NCBI GenBank assembly: GCA_001796285.1
Contig: MGMD01000008.1
Location: 24,548 to 88,547, forward strand
DNA from: Chlamydiae bacterium RIFCSPLOWO2_12_FULL_45_20
GTDB lineage: Bacteria; Chlamydiota; Chlamydiia; Chlamydiales; SM23-39
Direction: 5' to 3'
Length of the DNA: 64,000 bases
A model generated the notes under the pieces. The model was not told where the DNA came from, made no database searches, and saw only the letters and a program-made list of their open reading frames with translations. Positions 27,663 to 35,638 of this stretch are shown piece by piece (the stretch's first letter is position 1; each line of letters opens with the position of its first letter). Both the position numbers and the translations under genes were made by a program.

Positions 27663-27696
27663 TGTAATGTTACACCATTACATTAATTTTTGTCAA
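27663..27696 (-). promoter_or_regulatory. trp operon promoter with candidate TrpR operator
   Basis: On the minus strand a perfect -35 TTGACA (27691-27696) lies 18 bp from a -10 TAACAT (27667-27672). A perfect 7-bp inverted repeat TGTAATG-N6-CATTACA (27663-27682) covers the -10 box. A dimeric repressor bound there would block RNA polymerase. The repeat is not the E. coli operator sequence, so assignment to TrpR rests on position. Confidence 0.75.
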
Positions 27697-27847
27697 AGAA
27701 AGATTTTAAATTATTGATAATAAAAGGCTTATATAGCCGTTTAAATTTTTCTTGATAACTTATGGCTGTGTCAAAGCGCCTAAAAACCGATTTTTGAATC
27801 ACGTTCAGTATAGACAAAAACCAAGCGTTAGAAGTATTTTGATTAGA

Positions 27848-29416
27848 ATGACAAGGCCCGATTATCATTCCCACGAAGAATTCCTAAACCGTTCGAGAAA
27901 GCTGCAGGAAATTCGAGCTCTTGGGATCGATCCCTTTCCACCAAAATATGTACATACTCAAAAAACGGCTCAGATTGCTGTGGATTTCGAGGGGCAAGAT
28001 GTGGGTCATAGTGAGGATGCTGCTCAAGGAAAAACAAAACCTTTTTTCGTCCAGGGAAGGCTCGTTCTCTTTCGAGCGATGGGGAAAAACGCTTTTGCGC
28101 AAGTGCAAGATGAGACAGGGCGTATGCAAATCATGTTCAATAAAGACTGTACCCAAGTGCATGGATTGGCATCTGAGGAACTTTCTCCCATTAAATTCAT
28201 CGAAAAGAAACTCGATTTAGGAGATATCATCGGTGTAGAAGGACACCTATTTAGGACTCAAAAGGGAGAACTGACAGTTTACGCCAAGAAGGTCACTCTT
28301 CTTTGCAAATCGCTCCTTCCTCTTCCCGATAAACATAGTGGACTCGTCGATAAAGGGGTTCGCTATCGCAAACGCTGGCTTGATCTCATCACCCACCCCG
28401 AATCGATGGAGAGATTTAGAAAACGTTCTCGCATTTTAGCTGCTATCCGAGAGTATATGGAAGCAAGGGAATTTGAAGAGGTGGAAACCCCCGTTCTTCA
28501 AAATTCTTACGGAGGCGCTCAAGCAAGACCTTTTACAGCACACCTCAATGCTTTAAACCAAGACATGTATCTGCGCATCTCTTTAGAAATTCCTCTGAAA
28601 AAGCTCATCGTTGGGGGAATGCAAAAGATTTTTGAAATGGGCAAAGTATTCCGAAACGAAGGGATCGACCGTACTCATAATCCAGAATTCACCGAACTGG
28701 AGGCTTATGCTTCAGGCTGGGACTATTATGATATGATGGATTTTACTGAGGGCCTATTCGAATCGGTCGCTCTTAGCCTGTTTGGCGATACGAAGATCCG
28801 CATGACCCCTGAAACAGAAAGTTCCGCCTACGTCATCGACCTCAAGGGGCCTTGGAAACGGATGACGATGAAAGAAGCCATTCGGACCTATGGAAACCTT
28901 GACACCGATCAGCTAAACACTAATGACATCAAGGCACATCTTTTAAAAAAGACCCGCTTAGATGCTTCAGAAGTTCAAAAAGCCTCTCGGGGCTCCCTCA
29001 TTGCTATGCTTTTTGAAGAGTTTGCAGAACCTCACCTCATACAGCCTCATCATATCATCGATCACCCCATAGAAACGACTCCCCTTTGCAAACTCCATCG
29101 AGATCCAGAGATGAGAAAAGAGGGCTTTGTCGAGCGTTTTGAGACATTTATTTTAGGCCGAGAAATGTGTAACTCCTATACAGAGCTCAATGACCCTGAA
29201 CTGCAAAGGGAGTTATTAGAAGATCAGGCAAGAAAAAAAGAGAGTGGAGATCTAGAGGCCAACCCTCTCGATGAAGAGTTTGTGGAAGCTATCTGCCAAG
29301 GGATGCCGCCTACAGGAGGAGTTGGGATTGGCATTGACCGCTTGGTCATGTTATTCACCAATGCCGAGACCATCAAAGACGTCCTCTTTTTTCCCCTCAT
29401 GCGTCCCGAAGATTAG
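27848..29416 (+). CDS. lysS: Lysyl-tRNA synthetase, class II
   Basis: Charges tRNA-Lys. An OB-fold anticodon-binding domain (residues 60-170) precedes the class II core with motif 2 KVFRNEGIDRTHNPEFT, and motif 3 GVGIGIDRLVMLF. About 522 residues from the ATG at 27848; the frame extends upstream to 27752, but those 32 residues are not family-like and would run into the trp promoter. The lysS-cysS-aas order resembles that of Chlamydia. Its end meets cysS end to end, with a copy of the dispersed repeat between them. Confidence 0.96.
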   Translation: MTRPDYHSHEEFLNRSRKLQEIRALGIDPFPPKYVHTQKTAQIAVDFEGQDVGHSEDAAQGKTKPFFVQGRLVLFRAMGKNAFAQVQDETGRMQIMFNKDCTQVHGLASEELSPIKFIEKKLDLGDIIGVEGHLFRTQKGELTVYAKKVTLLCKSLLPLPDKHSGLVDKGVRYRKRWLDLITHPESMERFRKRSRILAAIREYMEAREFEEVETPVLQNSYGGAQARPFTAHLNALNQDMYLRISLEIPLKKLIVGGMQKIFEMGKVFRNEGIDRTHNPEFTELEAYASGWDYYDMMDFTEGLFESVALSLFGDTKIRMTPETESSAYVIDLKGPWKRMTMKEAIRTYGNLDTDQLNTNDIKAHLLKKTRLDASEVQKASRGSLIAMLFEEFAEPHLIQPHHIIDHPIETTPLCKLHRDPEMRKEGFVERFETFILGREMCNSYTELNDPELQRELLEDQARKKESGDLEANPLDEEFVEAICQGMPPTGGVGIGIDRLVMLFTNAETIKDVLFFPLMRPED

Positions 29417-29423
29417 GAACGCA

Positions 29424-29456
29424 CCTTACGCACACAGGCGGCCTTATGGACTGTTT
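29424..29456. repeat. Dispersed 33-bp intergenic repeat, copy 1
   Basis: Begins CCTTACGCACACAGG and ends GACTGTTT; 31 of 33 bases match the copy at 61492-61524. It lies 8 bp after the lysS stop and also holds the last codons and stop of cysS, which reads in from the other side. The ACAG/CTGT ends can pair and a T-run follows, so it may act as a terminator. A remnant of a mobile element end is the alternative. Confidence 0.7.
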
Positions 29457-30844
29457 TTTAGCTTGGAACCCTGAGGAGTGTCTTCAATGATGTATCCTTT
29501 TTTGAGGATTGCGTCGCGCATCTGATCGCTAAGAGCCCAATTTTTTTCCCTGCGCGCTACATCCCGGATTTTGAGCATGTCCAGAAGCTCGAGAGGAACT
29601 TCTTCTTCTTTTTTTTCTAGAGGGAGAACGGCTAATACTTGATCCCATTCTTGGAAAAGAGAGAGAGCAAGGCAGGCTTCCTTTTGGCCTAGTTTTTGGT
29701 TATCAATGGCGGTATTGAGTTCCCGAATCAGATTAAAAAGAGCGGCGAGGGCGGACGAGATATTGAGATCATCACTGAGCGCTTCCTGGAAGCAGAGTTT
29801 GGCTTTTTCCAGAAGGCCGATTTCCGGCCTTTCTCCTTGAATGGAGCGAAGGCGCAAAGAGATCTCGTGAACCCTTTTTAAGCTCGCCCTAGCTGCTTCG
29901 AGTCCATCCAAAGTAAAATTCAACTGGGTTCGGTAGTGAGTCGAGAGGAGTAAATAGCGCACCTCCGCTCCTGAGTAACCCTGCTTTTGGAGATCGCGAA
30001 GAGTGTAGAAATTCCCCAAACTCTTGGACATCTTTTTATGGTTGACGAGAAGATGTTCGACATGTACCCAGAGGCGGACAAAATGGCAGCCTGTACAGCC
30101 TTCTGATTGCGCGATTTCATTCTCATGATGGGGAAACATGTTATCTACTCCACCGCAATGAATATCTATCGAATCTCCTAAAAGAGCTGTTGCCATCGCA
30201 GAACATTCGATGTGCCAGCCAGGCCTGCCTCTGCCAAAGGGGCTTTCCCAAAAAATGTTGCCGTCTCTTTCTGCATGATAAGCCTTCCAAAGCACAAAAT
30301 CGGCCACGTGGTCTTTATCATATTCATCTGCAGAATTCTCTCCTGAAGCGTTCCCTTTTAGCTCCTTGAGGTTGAGGTGGGAAAGCCTCCCATAGCTGGG
30401 AAATTTTGCAATAGAAAAGTAAAGACTCCCATCAGAGCCTTCATATACATAGCCTTTTTGGATAAGCTTTTGGATCATCTGAATCATCTGGGGAATAAAG
30501 TCGGTTGCAGACGGGTAGTGCTCCACTTTTTGAATATTGAGCGTCTTTAAATCCTCAAAAAACGCCTGTTTAAAAGGCTCGGTATACTCATGTAGAGAAA
30601 TCTTTTTTTGCAGGGCTCCCCGAATCGTTTTATCGTCCACGTCGGTGAGGTTCATCGCTTGTTCCACCTGAAATCCAAAATAGAAAAGGGAGCGCCTTAA
30701 AAGATCTTCAAACACGTAGGTTCTAAAATTCCCGATGTGAGCAAAATCGTAAATCGTAGGCCCGCAAGTGTACATTTTCATGCGCCGATTTTTTACGTAC
30801 AGCTCTTCTTTCTGTCTTGTTTCTGTATTAAAAATTTTCAGCAT
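29444..30844 (-). CDS. cysS: Cysteinyl-tRNA synthetase
   Basis: Charges tRNA-Cys. Class I signatures are intact: the HIGH-like motif in TIYDFAHIGNFRTYVFEDLL and KMSKS in NHKKMSKSLGNF. Zinc ligands are visible in PTCGP-like MYTCGPTIYD and in GWHIECSAM with HHENEIAQSE. 466 residues is the usual length. Its start overlaps the aas-like gene by 7 bp, so they share a transcript. The C-terminus is formed inside the dispersed repeat (last residues KNSP). Confidence 0.96.
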   Translation of the reverse strand: MLKIFNTETRQKEELYVKNRRMKMYTCGPTIYDFAHIGNFRTYVFEDLLRRSLFYFGFQVEQAMNLTDVDDKTIRGALQKKISLHEYTEPFKQAFFEDLKTLNIQKVEHYPSATDFIPQMIQMIQKLIQKGYVYEGSDGSLYFSIAKFPSYGRLSHLNLKELKGNASGENSADEYDKDHVADFVLWKAYHAERDGNIFWESPFGRGRPGWHIECSAMATALLGDSIDIHCGGVDNMFPHHENEIAQSEGCTGCHFVRLWVHVEHLLVNHKKMSKSLGNFYTLRDLQKQGYSGAEVRYLLLSTHYRTQLNFTLDGLEAARASLKRVHEISLRLRSIQGERPEIGLLEKAKLCFQEALSDDLNISSALAALFNLIRELNTAIDNQKLGQKEACLALSLFQEWDQVLAVLPLEKKEEEVPLELLDMLKIRDVARREKNWALSDQMRDAILKKGYIIEDTPQGSKLKNSP

Positions 30845-33549
30845 AAGTCTTGTAGGTTCCGATAATTTGTTTTTCCCGCTCCCATAAGGGGAATCTCTTC
30901 AATTCTTTTCACAAGGGAAATTTTGACTAGATTGCTAAACCCTGCATCTTGCAAAATCTGGTTGGCCTCTTCTTTACTTAAATCGACGGTTACAAAGAGG
31001 ATCAGCTGGGGTTTTCCCACCTCTTTCTCATCGGCGCAAAGAGCCAGTGAAGGGATATCTGAAGAAACCCGTTGTTGTGCGATCAAATATGTGAGCAACA
31101 CCTCTTCGATCCCGCCCAGGCTGAGCATTTCCCCGCCCATTTTGGTAAAGCGCTTGAGCCTACCTGACAAAATCAGCGTTCCATCCTCTTCTAAGTGGCC
31201 TAAATCTCCCGTGCGGTACCATTCTTTACCATCGAGCACAATAAAAGGCGAACGTGGATGGCCAAGATAGCCGTGAAAGACATTCGGCCCGCGAACACAA
31301 ATCTCTCCATCCTCTCCTTTTTTAAGCAGCTCTTCTGTCTCTGGATGGATCGTTATGCATTCAATATCGGGAAGAATCCGGCCGACCCCTTTTGGGGGGA
31401 GATGGGGACGATTGAGCGTCAAGATAGGAGAGCACTCTGTGATGCCGTATCCTTCGAGCAGTTTAGCTCCGTTATGGAGCTGTGTCACGCGGTGATAGAG
31501 TTCAGGCGTTGCCTTCTCAGCACCGGAAACAAAGTAGCGGATCGTCTGGAGCTGCTCCTCCTTGGCCGCATGAAACAATCCCTTCAAAAAGGCAGGGGCG
31601 CTACAGAAAAGACCTACTTTCCATCGGTGAACCCCCTCAGCCAACGCAAAGCTGTCTGTAGGATCTGGATAAAAAGCCACTTTCACTCCGCCTAATAACG
31701 GGAAGAGCCCTGCCACAGAAAATCCGAAGGAATGAAAGGGCGGTAAAATTCCGTAAATGACATCTGTCGGACGTACATCGATGCATTGCATTGCTGAGCG
31801 TTGGTTGGCAATAATGTTTTTGTGAGAAAGGGGTACGCCTTTCGGCGCTGCTTCCGTTCCCGATGTAAAAAGGATGACACAAGGGGTGTTTTCGTCCTGG
31901 TCTTGAAGAGGCATGGCATGCATCACTTTTGAGACGGAGCACCTACTGAGAAAAAGTCCTCGGAGTTTCATAGACAAAGTGAGCGAGCTTCGAATATCTT
32001 CCAGAAGCACGAGTTTATTTAAACAGTCCCCAAACTGTACGTTAGAAACGCGGTCTAAAAATTTCCAGGACGTGATAATCGTCTCTGCCCCGCTAATTTT
32101 CATCATCTCTTCTAGGTAGCGAGAGCCTAACGTCCAATTCAGCATGACAGGGGTTTTTCCAGCCATTTGAAGAGCCAAAATCGCAATATACGCACCGGCA
32201 GACGCAGGCAAAAGAACCGCAACGCGGTTTTCTTTATAGGTTTTAAAATGCTGTGCCAACACAAGCACTATTTTTTTTAGTCGGTGGTATGTCAAGACAC
32301 CGACTGTATCATCCCCGCAGGCGGGATAACGACCCATACGAAGACAAGAGTTTAAAAAAGCCTCTGGGATCGTTTGGCCTAAAGGCAGTGCAGGATCAGG
32401 CCGTCCCTTTTCTTCAGACTCTTTGGGCCAAGTATAGGTCGAAGTAAACACTTTGGGTGTTCTACTTTTAGCGCCTCCCTCTGCCAAAGCTAAAACCTTT
32501 CCCACTGTTTCTAAATCTTCCGGATGAATCTCTCCAACATCGTAATGTTTCGTTAAAAATGTAATGAATTCTGCAATATTCAAAGAGTCCATTCCCAGAT
32601 CAAAAGCAAAGCTCATCTCAGACTGAATCTCTCGATTCGGATCATCGAGAATGTCACGAATCGCACCATAAATCTTGCTTCTAATCGCTTTAGAAATAGG
32701 AATATCGTAAGCTTTCTCATTGTTTTTCTTACGAACATACACTTCAGGAAGCTCTTTGTTCCACCTGTTATAAGAAACAAGTAAAAGAGGCTCATTTTCT
32801 ACAACGTTGCCCGATCCATCCGGATAACGATTATACCAGTTTTCCAAGTAGCGGTTGAGATCTGCCCTTTTGACATGCTCTCTTGGAAAGTCTTCCAGAT
32901 TCGGCTCCAATTCAATGACAATCTTTCTCCGAGGAGTAAAAAAAAAGAGATTTTTCAAAAGAACTTTGAAACCCCGAACAAGCGTTTTATGAAGATCTGG
33001 GGATTTTCCTGTCAGAGCGCTGGAAAAACTACTCCCCCAAAGACCTGAGGTTCGGATCAAGACCACATTGGCATCAGGACATTCTTTTAATAGTTCATGA
33101 GCGCCCGAGGCGCCTGCCAAAAGCTCTTTTGCTGTGCTTTTGAGCTTTCCCGAAGGATACACAATAAAATGGTCCCCTTTTTTCAAACCCTCTGCAATTT
33201 CCCGAATCGATTTTTCTCCCAGACGGATTTTGTATTCATTCACCGAAGCTTCAAAATTAGGAATCGGCAAGGAACGAACCAACTGATGCAGCCGCCTCAT
33301 GAGAGGCAGCCGATAAATGTATTCGATCACTAAGGGCCGCATCCGAAATCTTGGCCAAAGCAAAAGAAAATTAAATAACGGATCGATATGCGCTGTATGA
33401 TTGGGAATAAATAACACGCCCCCCTTCCGATTGAGGTTCTCTGGGGTCAGCTTTTCCATTCCCTTGACTTCTATCTGATAGCGAAGGGACAAAAACGATC
33501 TCACAACAGCTGCAATAATCGTCCAAAAAATCGTCGACATAGCTTCCAT
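30838..33549 (-). CDS. Three-domain acyltransferase / acyl carrier / acyl-ACP synthetase (Aas-like)
   Basis: Recycles lysophospholipids or activates free fatty acids for membrane lipids. Three modules in 903 residues: PlsC-type acyltransferase (1-250) with the HX4D motif at His51-Asp56 (NHTAHIDP) and VYPSGKL; an acyl carrier-like domain (290-350) with the phosphopantetheine site DLGMDSLN (Ser322); and an AMP-binding ligase (390-900) with ILFTSGTEAAPKGVPLSH, LEGYGITECSP and YRTGDLGHL. E. coli Aas has acyltransferase plus ligase but no carrier domain. A carrier in between lets the acyl group pass from ligase to acyltransferase within one chain (inference). The N-terminus is hydrophobic, fitting membrane association. 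Confidence 0.9.
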   Translation of the reverse strand: MEAMSTIFWTIIAAVVRSFLSLRYQIEVKGMEKLTPENLNRKGGVLFIPNHTAHIDPLFNFLLLWPRFRMRPLVIEYIYRLPLMRRLHQLVRSLPIPNFEASVNEYKIRLGEKSIREIAEGLKKGDHFIVYPSGKLKSTAKELLAGASGAHELLKECPDANVVLIRTSGLWGSSFSSALTGKSPDLHKTLVRGFKVLLKNLFFFTPRRKIVIELEPNLEDFPREHVKRADLNRYLENWYNRYPDGSGNVVENEPLLLVSYNRWNKELPEVYVRKKNNEKAYDIPISKAIRSKIYGAIRDILDDPNREIQSEMSFAFDLGMDSLNIAEFITFLTKHYDVGEIHPEDLETVGKVLALAEGGAKSRTPKVFTSTYTWPKESEEKGRPDPALPLGQTIPEAFLNSCLRMGRYPACGDDTVGVLTYHRLKKIVLVLAQHFKTYKENRVAVLLPASAGAYIAILALQMAGKTPVMLNWTLGSRYLEEMMKISGAETIITSWKFLDRVSNVQFGDCLNKLVLLEDIRSSLTLSMKLRGLFLSRCSVSKVMHAMPLQDQDENTPCVILFTSGTEAAPKGVPLSHKNIIANQRSAMQCIDVRPTDVIYGILPPFHSFGFSVAGLFPLLGGVKVAFYPDPTDSFALAEGVHRWKVGLFCSAPAFLKGLFHAAKEEQLQTIRYFVSGAEKATPELYHRVTQLHNGAKLLEGYGITECSPILTLNRPHLPPKGVGRILPDIECITIHPETEELLKKGEDGEICVRGPNVFHGYLGHPRSPFIVLDGKEWYRTGDLGHLEEDGTLILSGRLKRFTKMGGEMLSLGGIEEVLLTYLIAQQRVSSDIPSLALCADEKEVGKPQLILFVTVDLSKEEANQILQDAGFSNLVKISLVKRIEEIPLMGAGKTNYRNLQDLC

Positions 33550-33749
33550 TTAACCCTGTATTCTCTCTTTTCCGCAAGCCTTCGAGGTGAAGAATTTTAC
33601 AAATATCTAAAAATAATAGACTTATACGATTAATAAATGAATAGTATTGAAAATTAATTATTACTATGTAAAAATACATATAGGTGATGATTTATCTAAT
33701 CAAAAAATATAGATAAAACAACTGGAGCAAAGAAATTATTAAAATTTTT

Positions 33750-33778
33750 TTGACTAAATAATCTAAAAAAAATAGAGT
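33750..33778 (+). promoter_or_regulatory. Probable sigma-66 type promoter of the small basic gene
   Basis: TTGACT (33750-33755) and TAGAGT (33773-33778) are 17 bp apart, in very AT-rich DNA with a T-run before the -35 box. It stands 32 bp upstream of a strong AGGAGG ribosome site (33800-33805) and the ATG at 33811. The rest of the 261-bp divergent gap holds only AT-rich sequence. Confidence 0.6.
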
Positions 33779-33810
33779 AGGAAAAAAATCCTTACCTTCA
33801 GGAGGGCAAC

Positions 33811-34161
33811 ATGGTACGTATCCCAGAATCTTCATCTTCTTTCCCTAAACCTCATATTACAACTGGACCCTCGCGGACAGAGTTAACGACAAAATTACTG
33901 ATTGAAATGGCGACAGAAACGATCTTTGACACGGTTCAGTCTTCCCTCGCTCCTCGGGACGACCTCAAAAGGAAAAACACTCTCGCAGGAAGAATCACGG
34001 ACATTGGACGCGGTGGAGGGAAAAAACACAAAGGGCTTACCCATTCCGCTACTTTGACTGCTAAATATGGCAAACAAATCATCAATGACACCACAAGACG
34101 GCAATTCTCACACCATTCGCTTGGCACCCAAGGGAAAAAGAACAAAAGAACACATCAATAG
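33811..34161 (+). CDS. Small basic hypothetical protein, 116 aa
   Basis: A 116-residue, strongly basic protein with a Ser-rich N-terminus and Lys/Arg/His-rich second half (GRGGGKKHKG, GKKNKRTHQ). No signal peptide, membrane segment or known domain. The gene has an excellent promoter and Shine-Dalgarno, so it is very likely expressed. Ser-rich unstructured N-termini are common in type III secretion substrates and basic tails in nucleic-acid binders; both ideas are guesses. It ends against the next minus-strand gene with a 7-bp overlap. Confidence 0.7.
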   Translation: MVRIPESSSSFPKPHITTGPSRTELTTKLLIEMATETIFDTVQSSLAPRDDLKRKNTLAGRITDIGRGGGKKHKGLTHSATLTAKYGKQIINDTTRRQFSHHSLGTQGKKNKRTHQ

Positions 34162-35561
34162 TCGTCGACTTCCATCTTTTGTTCTTCAGGAACAAAAACA
34201 GGTGCGGTACAGTATTGGGTCAAGAAACGTTGGGCTATTTCCAAAGACTGGGGCTTTCCGTGTGCAAATAAAAACGCAAGCGAGAAACGCCGCGTAAAGA
34301 CCGTCTTCACGTACTCCTGAACAGTTTTAGTGAGCGACCGGCCTTTAGATGTTAAGTCCCAACCTTTGTCTACTCTCTGCACAAAATCCCCAATTTGCGA
34401 GCTTTCTGCCGGATTTTCTACACCCTGGATGCTAGAGTCCAATAATGCAACGTTAGTTGCGAAAATGTCTTGTTGTACAAAGTGGGAAGGACTGGAATGC
34501 ATCAACTTATCGATGATGTAAGTATCTGACAAAAAAAGATCCTGTTGCACCATCTTCTTTGGCGGCCAATCTATCTCCTGATACTCTAAATCGCTTTCAT
34601 TTCCTGACCAAGCCCCAGTGCAGAGATCCTCATCGTTTGTCGAAGGTTTGATGTTGAGAAAGGGCCACCCATGCTTCACCTGTTGACTGATTAACAAAGA
34701 GGGTAATAGATGCCGGCACTTCAATAGAAAGGATTCATCCTCGATTCTATCCCCTGAAAGGAGGATCATATATTCGTAAGTATTAGTATAACTGTCATAT
34801 TGGAAGAAAACCTCCTTTCCATTCAACACGTCAGCCAACGTACTCTCAACGGGAAGTTTCTGATCCCTTGGGAGCTGAAACCCCAATCGCTTCAGTATTT
34901 CTGCTGGCGAGGCGTCGATCTGATCCCGCTGTACGCGCTCTTGTGTGCGAGTCACCTGGATAGCACTCAGACCCCCTCCCTCTTTCCACAATGCCTGACA
35001 CTGCCATCCATTGTAACCTTTGCCGGATAAAATTTTCGCTAAGAGACCACTACAATCCTTAGTAAAACTACTTTCTAGAGGCCGACTTAGCGTATAGCGC
35101 GTGCCTGTCTCAACTGGTTGGGAAGAAATGGTCCACCCCTCGAAAATACCCTCGGTCGTACATACTTCGAGCAAAACTTCCTGCAAAGATCTATTATCTA
35201 TATCTACTGTTTTTACTGAAGAATCAGATTTTTCAATCGTGACGACACGTGCACTCCCCTGGAACTGGAATGTGCAACAATAGCGTTGCGAATAGGCGCC
35301 TGCCAAATTTTGTTTTAACGACGCCCAGTCCTGGTCCGTAAGACGATCTGGCTGATCGCTCTTCACCAAATAGCTCCCTTCATTAAGGATCGAAATCTTC
35401 CCCGGTTGTTTTAGTGCACCAGATACTCGACAAACCTTACACAATGTGAGTTCGAATTGAGTCAGGGGGCGCTGGAGATCTGCAAGAGGTATCTCCATAC
35501 TCTCTTGAGAGAGCCGAAGGATAGGCGGAAAGCCCCCAAATACACTACATGATGATGACAT
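34155..35561 (-). CDS. Hypothetical protein, 468 aa
   Basis: I do not recognise it. No signal peptide or membrane helix. Composition is mixed alpha/beta with several Trp and Cys residues (LTLCKVCRVSG). The end EEQKMEVDDY is acidic. GAGGA lies five bases before the ATG at 35561, supporting the start. It is surrounded by accessory genes and may be lineage-specific. Possibly a secreted effector, but no motif supports a biochemical role. Confidence 0.68.
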   Translation of the reverse strand: MSSSCSVFGGFPPILRLSQESMEIPLADLQRPLTQFELTLCKVCRVSGALKQPGKISILNEGSYLVKSDQPDRLTDQDWASLKQNLAGAYSQRYCCTFQFQGSARVVTIEKSDSSVKTVDIDNRSLQEVLLEVCTTEGIFEGWTISSQPVETGTRYTLSRPLESSFTKDCSGLLAKILSGKGYNGWQCQALWKEGGGLSAIQVTRTQERVQRDQIDASPAEILKRLGFQLPRDQKLPVESTLADVLNGKEVFFQYDSYTNTYEYMILLSGDRIEDESFLLKCRHLLPSLLISQQVKHGWPFLNIKPSTNDEDLCTGAWSGNESDLEYQEIDWPPKKMVQQDLFLSDTYIIDKLMHSSPSHFVQQDIFATNVALLDSSIQGVENPAESSQIGDFVQRVDKGWDLTSKGRSLTKTVQEYVKTVFTRRFSLAFLFAHGKPQSLEIAQRFLTQYCTAPVFVPEEQKMEVDDY

Positions 35562-35638
35562 CGTAATCCTCGCTAATCATTTTTATGTAAAAGCTGAAAA
35601 TTCTATCGAATTTATGAATTTATTTCTCGCAAAGGGTA

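Noticed and set aside
27752..27847. Longer N-terminus of LysS from 27752
   Set aside because: The extra 32 residues are not family-like; the ATG at 27848 starts the conserved protein.
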